A stretch of 47,382 nucleotides of DNA, from positions 1-47,382 of the forward strand of contig NZ_MLCF01000026.1 in assembly GCF_001879105.1 (NCBI RefSeq), in the 5' to 3' direction. This DNA is from Mangrovactinospora gilvigrisea. Its GTDB lineage: Bacteria > Actinomycetota > Actinomycetes > Streptomycetales > Streptomycetaceae. This document shows positions 9,544-16,461 of this stretch, in pieces. The stretch's first letter is position 1, and each line of letters starts with the position of its first letter. Below the pieces are notes generated by a model. It was not told where the DNA came from and searched no databases. It saw nothing but the letters and a program-made list of their open reading frames with translations. Made by a program: the position numbers and the translations under genes.

Positions 9544-10060
9544 GTGCTCCCCGCGGACGCGGGGAGCACCGCGATTGCTTGGTTCATGAACCTATGAGTG
9601 ATACGTGCTCCCCGCGGACGCGGGGAGCACCGCGCCGCATAGCGCAACAAAAAAGAACCCCCGTAGTGCTCCCCGCGGACGCGGGGAGCACCGCTCGCCG
9701 TCTTCCTCCACGAGCTGCGGCTGGTGGTGCTCCCCGCGGACGCGGGGAGCACCGCTCGGGGACGATCGGGGCGCCCGGCCAGCACGGGTGCTCCCCGCGG
9801 ACGCGGGGAGCACCGCCCAGCACCATCGCGAGCGAGTTGGCGTAGCAGGTGCTCCCCGCGGACGCGGGGAGCACCGCAGCCACCGACTGCCGTCTGGCCA
9901 GCGTTCCAGGTGCTCCCCGCGGACGCGGGGAGCACCGCTCCACCGCGCCGTCCGGATGGCGTCCACGGCGGTGCTCCCCGCGGACGCGGGGAGCACCGCT
10001 CAGTGAGGGCGGCTACTATCCCGCCCTGAAGGTGCTCCCCGCGGACGCGGGGAGCACCGC
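9544..10060 (+). repeat. Leader-proximal CRISPR repeats 1-9, palindromic form
   Basis: Nine identical repeats start at 9544, 9605, 9666, 9727, 9788, 9849, 9910, 9971 and 10032. Each has arms GTGCTCCCCGC and GCGGGGAGCAC around loop GGAC, a perfect 11-bp stem, followed by CGC. Being next to the leader they are the youngest copies. If Cas6e cuts after nt 21 as in other type I-E systems, the crRNA 5' handle would be AGCACCGC, and five of its bases would be paired in the stem before cleavage. Confidence 0.95.
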
Positions 10061-10090
10061 GCTTCCAGGACCAGCGGGCGCGGTAGCAGG

Positions 10091-12983
10091 GTGCTCCCCG
10101 CGGACGCGGGGATGGTCCCACCGATGGCCTCGCATTCACCAAGCCCGTCTTGTGCTCCCCGCGGACGCGGGGATGGTCCCTACACGGCGTTCGCCAACCA
10201 GTTCGCGGCGGCGTGCTCCCCGCGGACGCGGGGATGGTCCCAACCGGATGGTCGCGGAGAAGCGCGCCATCTCGTGCTCCCCGCGGACGCGGGGATGGTC
10301 CCAAAGGAGGCTCCTGATGTCGGGAGTGATGAAGGTGCTCCCCGCGGACGCGGGGATGGTCCCTAGTGGTGGAATGTGGGGGGTTGGGGGGGCCGGTGCT
10401 CCCCGCGGACGCGGGGATGGTCCCTCCCGCTTCTTCCGGCGGCCGGAGATCATCCAGTGCTCCCCGCGGACGCGGGGATGGTCCCTACGTCACCGCGCAG
10501 ACCGTGATCAAGCCGCCGTGCTCCCCGCGGACGCGGGGATGGTCCCGTCCGGCCGCCGTTGATCAGTCGGGCCACCGAGTGCTCCCCGCGGACGCGGGGA
10601 TGGTCCCGACTCGCCCGTCCGCGTGCAGCTGCTCGCGATGTGCTCCCCGCGGACGCGGGGATGGTCCCCTCGGCGGCGCCGAGCCCACGCTGCGCGTGCG
10701 GTGCTCCCCGCGGACGCGGGGATGGTCCCGCGACGACCGGGCTCGGAAGCAAGGACGCCACGTGCTCCCCGCGGACGCGGGGATGGTCCCCAGACCGTGT
10801 ACAGCGTCACCCTCACCCTGAAGTGCTCCCCGCGGACGCGGGGATGGTCCCTCAACGGCGGCCCACCGGTCGCGACTGGGGAAGTGCTCCCCGCGGACGC
10901 GGGGATGGTCCCGCGCCCCGGACCCAACACCGCTCGGTCCGCATGTGCTCCCCGCGGACGCGGGGATGGTCCCCCCCGGTGAAGCCGGCACCATGAACAC
11001 GTAGGTGCTCCCCGCGGACGCGGGGATGGTCCCGCGCCGCTTCCCACCGGAGCGTGGCGGGCGGCGTGCTCCCCGCGGACGCGGGGATGGTCCCCTGGCC
11101 GTAGCCACGAATCGACCAGGTCTCGCGTGCTCCCCGCGGACGCGGGGATGGTCCCGCCTGGCCCGTGTGGTCGTACTGCTGGCGGCGGTGCTCCCCGCGG
11201 ACGCGGGGATGGTCCCAGAATCCGGTGTCCGGCTCAGACGCGGTCGCCGTGCTCCCCGCGGACGCGGGGATGGTCCTAGGATCCCGGATATCCGGACACG
11301 TCAGTCCCGGTGCTCCCCGCGGACGCGGGGATGGTCCCCGCTACGGCCGCAGTCCTAGCAATGATTCGCAGTGCTCCCCGCGGACGCGGGGATGGTCCCG
11401 AACTTCATTTCCCGTACCTCCTAGGTTGTCCGTGCTCCCCGCGGACGCGGGGATGGTCCCAGGTGTTGACCATGGTGCGTCCGCACCGCCGGGTGCTCCC
11501 CGCGGACGCGGGGATGGTCCCCGCCCCCTGCAAAGAAGCAGGTGGATGGAGAAGTGCTCCCCGCGGACGCGGGGATGGTCCCGCGACGCTCGGCGGGGTC
11601 AAGGCGGCGCTGGCGTGCTCCCCGCGGACGCGGGGATGGTCCCGAGCACGCTTCGGTGCACGTCCGCAACGCACGGTGCTCCCCGCGGACGCGGGGATGG
11701 TCCCCCCACCCTCTCTGATGAGCAGGTGCAGCGGTAGTGCTCCCCGCGGACGCGGGGATGGTCCCCGGGCGCGGCCGCCCTCCGCAATGGCGTCCCAGTG
11801 CTCCCCGCGGACGCGGGGATGGTCCCGGGGCGCACGGCGAGGGCCACCAGGACCGTGAGTGCTCCCCGCGGACGCGGGGATGGTCCCGGCTTTGGCCGAG
11901 TAGGTCAGCAGCCCGTCACGTGCTCCCCGCGGACGCGGGGATGGTCCCCAGCAGCAGGGGACCACGGACCCCACGGCGCAGTGCTCCCCGCGGACGCGGG
12001 GATGGTCCCCGGGTGACCGCCCTCGTACGAAATCCCCATGGGTGCTCCCCGCGGACGCGGGGATGGTCCCTGGGGAATGCTTGCTAACGACACCGTCGGA
12101 GAGTGCTCCCGCGGACGCGGGGATGGTCCCCGCTGCGCCGACTCCAGGGCGAACGCCACCGCGTGCTCCCCGCGGACGCAGGGATGGTCCCCGCCCGCCC
12201 CTCGCATCCCGCAGGGGCGGGCCGTGCTCCCCGCGGACGCGGGGATGGTCCCAGGAACGTCCCGGCGGTGCTCGCCGTCCACACGTGCTCCCCGCGGACG
12301 CGGGGATGGTCCCGCGGCGAGGTCGAACCCCCAGCCGAGTGCGCTGTGCTCCCCGCGGACGCGGGGATGGTCCCCACCGCGAGGAGCTCTACGCGAACGG
12401 GCGCCGGTGCTCCCCGCGGACGCGGGGATGGTCCCCGGTTGGCGTTGGGGCTGACAGACTCGATGGCGTGCTCCCCGCGGACGCGGGGATGGTCCCCCGC
12501 GCTCCAGCCGCCGGCCCTCCCCCGCCAAGTGCTCCCCGCGGACGCGGGGATGGTCCCCTGTCCGACTACGTGACCCGCGACGGCGTCAAGTGCTCCCCGC
12601 GGACGCGGGGATGGTCCCGTCTCCAGGGCGATCTCGTGGGCGCTCGGCAGGTGCTCCCCGCGGACGCGGGGATGGTCCCTGCATCGGCACCCGCAGCACG
12701 AAGGAGAAGCTGTGCTCCCCGCGGACGCGGGGATGGTCCCCAGCCCCGCTACAACCCGCGCCGCGTCTACGTGTGCTCCCCGCGGACGCGGGGATGGTCC
12801 CTGCGAGCCAGCAACTCTCGCAGTACAGCTCATGTGCTCCCCGCGGACGCGGGGATGGTCCCGCTTTAAGCGGCGCGCGCGGGCGGCCTTGCGGTGCTCC
12901 CCGCGGACGCGGGGATGGTCCCTGCACGTTCCCGAGATCCCGGGCGGCTTCGACGTGCTCCCCGCGGACGCAGGGATGGTCCC
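10091..12983 (+). repeat. Leader-distal CRISPR repeats 10-57, conventional form
   Basis: Forty-eight repeats ending in TGGTCCC have the usual type I-E architecture: a 7-bp stem (TCCCCGC with GCGGGGA), loop GGAC, and a single-stranded 8-nt handle ATGGTCCC. Four are mutated (29, 43, 44 and 57) and the rest look identical. These are the older part of the array and define the ancestral repeat of the locus. Confidence 0.95.
12193..12222 (+). other. Spacer 44 with a self-complementary hairpin
   Basis: Inside spacer 44 (12192-12223) the 10-mers GCCCGCCCCT (12193-12202) and AGGGGCGGGC (12213-12222) are perfect inverted repeats around a 10-nt loop. The protospacer may have been an intergenic terminator-like stem. 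In a crRNA this spacer would fold on itself. Confidence 0.85.
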
Positions 12984-13007
12984 TGCCCGGCTACATTCAG
13001 CGGCTAG

Positions 13008-14213
13008 CTAGTTCTGGAAGAGCACTTCCGGATTGTTCGGCGAGGGCCCGTCCAGCAGCGGACGGTGGATTCCCTTCAGCGTCTGGTCGAAGAACGCCGT
13101 CACGTACTCGCGGGTGATCACCAGCCCGCGTTCCGGGGCGAGGGGCGGGGTCGGGAACCCGGCCTGCTGCTGGAGCAGGTCCAGGTCGCTGAAGCTGAAG
13201 TGGTCGGCGCCGGTGACCGTCAGCCATCTCTTGTAGCCGCCGAGGGCGGTCCAGGACTGCTGCCAGGTGGTGTCGTCGCCGCCGACCGGGTGGTCGACGG
13301 CCGCACCCAGCATGAGGAACGGCCGGTTGATCTGACCGGGCATCAGGGCAGGGTGGAAGGCGCCGTCCATGTTCACTCCGGCCCGTACCCGCCGGTCGGC
13401 GACCATAGTGGTGGCGGCCGCCGCTCCGCCGAGGGAGTGTCCGGCCATGCCGATCTCGTGCTTGTCGATGAGGTGCGCCAGGGGCCACGCGGTATGGCCG
13501 TGCGTCAACTCGTCGATCACGAAGGACACGTCCAGCGCGCGGCTGGCGGCGACGGAGTCGAAGTTGGGCGGCGGGTCGCCGCAGATCGCGCACGGTGGCG
13601 TCTGGCCGTTCGCCAGGGTCTCGCCGCTGTCCTCGTAGGTGTGGCCGACGAGCGCGACGACGTAGCCGTGACTGGCCAGGTCGGTCGCGAGCGAGGTGAG
13701 CGTCATGCGCGGGTCCTCGTACGCGGGGGAGAGGATCACCAGCGGGTGCTTGCCGTGCTGCGGCCGCGCGCCGTCGAAGGCGTGTGTGGTGACGCTGGAG
13801 AGGGTCTGCGGGGTGACGCCGGAGCTCGCCGGTAGCTTCCGGTGCTGGATGATTCCGGCTGCCTCGGCGAGCGTCATATAAGGGGCCGGGGTCCCGGTCC
13901 CGGGGACGGCCGGGTAGACCATCGTGACGGTCAGTCGGCGGGGGCCGGACGACGGCACCCACGGGTCGGGACGGTTCGCGTCGGTGAGGTGGATGACGTC
14001 CTCGCCGGCGGCGTAGGGGCCGGTCGGCGCGGGGAGCGTGCCCCGGAAGGACCGCGTGGCCGGGGTGGCCGCGGCCGATGCGGTGTCTAACGCGTGCGTG
14101 GCCACCGGTGCGGCCGACGGCGCGGCCGTGGCGGTGAACCCGGCGCCGGTTCCGGTGCCGAGGGCGGTGAGTGCCAGCACAGCGACAGCGCTGATACGGC
14201 GATTGCGTTTCAT
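13008..14213 (-). CDS. Secreted PAF-acetylhydrolase-like alpha/beta hydrolase (lipase)
   Basis: Probable extracellular esterase or lipase of 401 residues. A basic start (MKRNRR) and a hydrophobic Ala/Leu/Thr-rich stretch to about residue 31 form a signal peptide. The nucleophile elbow is AGHSLGGAAA (about 254-263), and the catalytic histidine is probably in GADHFSFSD. The text LVILSPAYEDPRMTLTSLATDLASHGYVV matches the PAF-acetylhydrolase / Streptomyces lipase group, here given only as a description of residues 158-185. The gene converges on the CRISPR array with only 24 bp between the last repeat and its stop, so array read-through would be antisense to it. The substrate is not predictable from sequence. 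Confidence 0.88.
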   Translation of the reverse strand: MKRNRRISAVAVLALTALGTGTGAGFTATAAPSAAPVATHALDTASAAATPATRSFRGTLPAPTGPYAAGEDVIHLTDANRPDPWVPSSGPRRLTVTMVYPAVPGTGTPAPYMTLAEAAGIIQHRKLPASSGVTPQTLSSVTTHAFDGARPQHGKHPLVILSPAYEDPRMTLTSLATDLASHGYVVALVGHTYEDSGETLANGQTPPCAICGDPPPNFDSVAASRALDVSFVIDELTHGHTAWPLAHLIDKHEIGMAGHSLGGAAAATTMVADRRVRAGVNMDGAFHPALMPGQINRPFLMLGAAVDHPVGGDDTTWQQSWTALGGYKRWLTVTGADHFSFSDLDLLQQQAGFPTPPLAPERGLVITREYVTAFFDQTLKGIHRPLLDGPSPNNPEVLFQN

Positions 14214-14548
14214 GGGAGTGACGCTAGGGCGCCGCAGGAGGACGGTGCCATGAAGCCTGTACCCGATCCCATGGTGAACCTAGTAGGGCCTTCGGGCGTG
14301 AACCGGTGGCGGGTCGGTGGGCGAAGACCACCGGAAAGAAGACCGCCGGATAGAAGGCCGCCAGAAATCAGTGCGGGGCGTCGTGCATCCGGTTGTGCCT
14401 CATCGACGGAAGTGGACCGCAGGAGCTTGCCGCAAGGCTGCCGCCCCTCCTGGGCCAGCAGCCGACACCGCAGTCTCCCGGCGGGACGCGATGACATGAA
14501 ACGCGCCCCCTGCGAGGCCGGGACCCTGCCGCCCCCGCTGCTCCCTCC
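14214..14548. other. Intergenic stretch with a 15-bp micro-repeat
   Basis: Between the divergent lipase and hydrolase genes I see no convincing gene here. At about 14325-14366 there are roughly three imperfect 15-bp copies of a unit like AGACCGCCGGATAGA. The lipase promoter presumably lies in 14214-14290 but no clear -35/-10 pair was found. Confidence 0.4.
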
Positions 14549-14824
14549 ATGGTCCGGGCGGGGGCGGCAACCCGCCCGGCTGGACGTCGAGTCGTCCTCG
14601 CGTACGCTCCCCGCACGGGGAGCCCTTGGCGGTTGGCGGTCGGCTTCTTGCTGCTGCTGCTGGCGGCGGTGGCCGTGCCGGCCAGTCGGATGCGCGAGCG
14701 GCGGTGGGATCCGAGGACCGAGCGGCGTTGGACGCCCGCGCGGGGGCTGCTGTCGCCGCGGTGCACGCTGACGAGCGCGGCGCTTGCCCTGACGCAGGGT
14801 CAAGCTTTCAGCATGGCCGCATGA
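14549..14824 (+). CDS. Possible small membrane protein or gene remnant
   Basis: A 91-codon frame with one strong hydrophobic segment (LAVGFLLLLLAAVAVPA, about residues 30-46) followed by an Arg/Trp-rich tail. From about 14,620 the third codon positions are almost all G or C, as in real genes here. There is no ribosome site, the N-terminal third has poor codon use, and its end overlaps the MerR operator and the start of the next gene. It may be a decayed 3' fragment. The 18-bp palindrome GCTCCCCG-CA-CGGGGAGC at 14606-14623 lies within it. Confidence 0.25.
   Translation: MVRAGAATRPAGRRVVLAYAPRTGSPWRLAVGFLLLLLAAVAVPASRMRERRWDPRTERRWTPARGLLSPRCTLTSAALALTQGQAFSMAA
14783..14814 (+). promoter_or_regulatory. 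MerR-type operator and promoter, predicted leaderless start
   Basis: CTTGCCCTG and CAGGGTCAAG (14783-14804, 3-nt centre ACG) form a near-perfect inverted repeat. It lies between -35 TTGCCC (14784-14789) and -10 CAGCAT (14809-14814), separated by 19 bp, the long spacing typical of promoters untwisted by MerR activators. The expected transcription start, about 7 nt past the -10, falls on the A of the hydrolase ATG at 14821, so the mRNA should be leaderless. The regulator is encoded two genes' starts downstream at 15615. Confidence 0.75.
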
Positions 14825-15621
14825 GTGCGACGACGATCGAGACGTTCACGGTGCGGCATGACGGGGTGGTACTTCCGGTTTCGCGGGGCGGGCGGCGGGG
14901 GCCGGGGCCGGGGGTGGTGTTCTGCCCGGGGTTGGGGACGACGCAGGAGGATCTGGGGGAGCTGATCGGGCTGCTGCGGCGGGATCATGAGGTGGTCGGC
15001 TTCGATCTCCGCGGGCACGGCGCGGCCTCCGCCGCCGAGCGGTACACGTTCGACGCGTTCCTGGGTGACTTCGGTGCCGTCATGGCCGCCGTCGGGCTGC
15101 CGGAGCCGCCCGTGCTGGTCGGGCACTCGCTGGGGGCGGACGTCGTGCTGCACCACGCCGCCGCCGCGGGGCCCGGCGCGGTCGCCGGGCTGGTGCTGGT
15201 GGACGGGGCGAACCCGCTGCCCGAGCCGTTCCTCACCGGTGACGACCTGGAGGAGTTCCGCGCGCTGGCGGAGGCCGCCGCGGGCGGGGACGAGACCGGC
15301 CGCGGTCCCACCGCGCGGCAGATCCTCGACCTCAACCTGGAGATGGACGAGGTCCGTTCCACGATCCTCGACGCGTACCGCACGGTCGAGGCGCCCGTCA
15401 CCGTGGTCATGTCGACGTCCATCGCGGGCGCTGCCGCCGGCGTCATCGCCGAGGAGCGGATGGACCGTCACAACCGGCTCTGGCGCTCCGGCGCGGAACG
15501 GCTGCTGCGCGAGCGTCCGGGCATCGCCGCGCACTGGCTCGACGCCGACCACCGCCTCGTCCTCACCCACGCCCCGGACATCGCCCGGATCGTCCGGGGC
15601 GCGACACTGGCGGCATGCTGA
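14821..15621 (+). CDS. Alpha/beta hydrolase under MerR control
   Basis: A 266-residue soluble alpha/beta hydrolase. Visible motifs: oxyanion region VVFCPGLGTTQEDLG, FDLRGHGAAS (about 61-70), nucleophile elbow VGHSLGADVV (about 99-108), and the likely catalytic histidine in DADHRLVLTHAPDI near the C-terminus. The frame is open further upstream but the ATG at 14821 sits at the predicted transcription start of a MerR-type promoter and begins the conserved fold. It overlaps the MerR regulator by 7 bp. Many MerR/hydrolase pairs act in detoxification of the inducing compound; that role here is inference. Confidence 0.88.
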   Translation: MSATTIETFTVRHDGVVLPVSRGGRRGPGPGVVFCPGLGTTQEDLGELIGLLRRDHEVVGFDLRGHGAASAAERYTFDAFLGDFGAVMAAVGLPEPPVLVGHSLGADVVLHHAAAAGPGAVAGLVLVDGANPLPEPFLTGDDLEEFRALAEAAAGGDETGRGPTARQILDLNLEMDEVRSTILDAYRTVEAPVTVVMSTSIAGAAAGVIAEERMDRHNRLWRSGAERLLRERPGIAAHWLDADHRLVLTHAPDIARIVRGATLAAC

Positions 15622-16430
15622 CCATCGGCGAACTCGCCTGCCACGCCGGGGTGACGGTCCGCGCGGTGCGGCACTACCACGCCAAGGGCCTGCTGCCGGA
15701 GCCGGAACGGGACGCCGCCGGCTACCGCCGCTACGGCGCGGACGCCGTGCTGGAGCTGATCCGGATCCGCACCCTCGTCGCGGCCGGCATCCCGCTCGCT
15801 CACGTGGGCGAGCTCCTGCACGCCGACGAGGAGGCGTTCGCCGCGGCGCTGGCGGACGTCGACCGGCGGCTGCGGGAGGAGATCCGGGAGCGGCAGCGCC
15901 ACCGCGCGCGGATCGCGCGGCTCGCCTCGGGCTCGGCGGAGAGCGTGGCGCTGCCCCCGGAGGTGGTCGCCCACCTCGAACGGCTGCGGGCGCTCGGCGT
16001 CGACGAGCGGATCGTCCGGGTCGAGCGCGACGGCTGGATCCCGCTGGCCGCGCGCTCGCCCGAGCGCGTCGCTGAGTGGATCGAGCGCAAGCGCGAGCAG
16101 CTCGCCGACCCGCAGCTGGTCGACCTCTACCGGACGTTGGGCCGGGCCCTGGACGAGCCGGACGACGACCGGGCGCTGGCCGCCCTCGCCGACCGGCTCG
16201 CCGTGCGCCTCGCCCGCCTCGCGGAGCGGCACGGCGAGTCCGCCCTGGACGACACCGGCCTCGACCCCCCGCTCGCCCGCCTCATGGACACCCTCGCCTT
16301 CGACGCCGTCCCACCGGCCCGCCGCCTCATCGAACTCCTGGAGGAACGCGGCTGGACAGGCTGGACCCGCCTGAAGCGCGTGCCCCCGCGGGGAGCCGGC
16401 GGCAAGCGGTCGGTGCCGGGCGGCACTTGA
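15615..16430 (+). CDS. MerR family transcriptional regulator
   Basis: DNA-binding regulator of 271 residues. The N-terminal winged helix-turn-helix reads LTIGELACHAGVTVRAVRHY, followed by the wing KGLLPEPERDAAGYRRYG (about 26-43). A charged dimerisation helix follows, then a roughly 150-residue Ala/Arg/Leu-rich C-terminal domain of unknown ligand. There is no cysteine cluster of a metal-sensing type. It overlaps the hydrolase stop by 7 bp and most likely controls the operon from the operator at 14783-14804, including itself. Confidence 0.92.
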   Translation: MLTIGELACHAGVTVRAVRHYHAKGLLPEPERDAAGYRRYGADAVLELIRIRTLVAAGIPLAHVGELLHADEEAFAAALADVDRRLREEIRERQRHRARIARLASGSAESVALPPEVVAHLERLRALGVDERIVRVERDGWIPLAARSPERVAEWIERKREQLADPQLVDLYRTLGRALDEPDDDRALAALADRLAVRLARLAERHGESALDDTGLDPPLARLMDTLAFDAVPPARRLIELLEERGWTGWTRLKRVPPRGAGGKRSVPGGT

Positions 16431-16461
16431 CGTGGTCCCGGTGGGGCTGAAGGGTGTCCGG

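Larger units (their letters stand above)
9544..12983 (+). CRISPR. Type I-E CRISPR array, 57 repeats and 56 spacers, two repeat forms
   Basis: Repeats are 29 nt and spacers 32 nt, giving a 61-bp period from 9544 to a last repeat at 12955-12983. Nt 1-22 are shared: arm GTGCTCCCCGC, loop GGAC, arm GCGGGGA. Repeats 1-9 then end in GCACCGC and repeats 10-57 in TGGTCCC. Exceptions: spacer 9 (10061-10090) is 30 nt, spacers 24 (10974-11004) and 55 (12863-12893) are 31 nt, repeat 29 (11249-11277) ends in T, repeat 43 (12103-12130) lacks one C, and repeats 44 (12163-12191) and 57 have A in place of G18. The summed exceptions account exactly for the total length. No duplicated spacer was noticed by eye. 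Confidence 0.98.

Noticed and set aside
12314..12345. Spacer 46 as a tRNA-derived sequence because of a GGTCGAACCCC-like segment
   Set aside because: The match to a T-loop is imperfect and the rest of the spacer does not fit a tRNA.
9544..12983. Two separate CRISPR arrays placed side by side
   Set aside because: There is no leader or gap at 10061-10090; a 30-nt spacer joins the two repeat forms and the 22-nt core is identical, so one continuous array is simpler.
9544..12983. Array read in the opposite direction, with the leader near 13,000
   Set aside because: The A/T-rich leader lies next to cas2, the mutated terminal repeat is at 12955-12983, and the handle architecture fits the plus direction.
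9513..13117. Many long open frames on both strands across the CRISPR array
   Set aside because: They arise from stop-free GC-rich repeats read with a near three-fold periodic 61-bp unit; peptides are repeat translations with no domain.
14210..14803. Minus-strand frame of nearly 200 codons between lipase and hydrolase
   Set aside because: Arg/Pro/Gly-rich translation with no domain, no ribosome site, and it would cover the MerR promoter.
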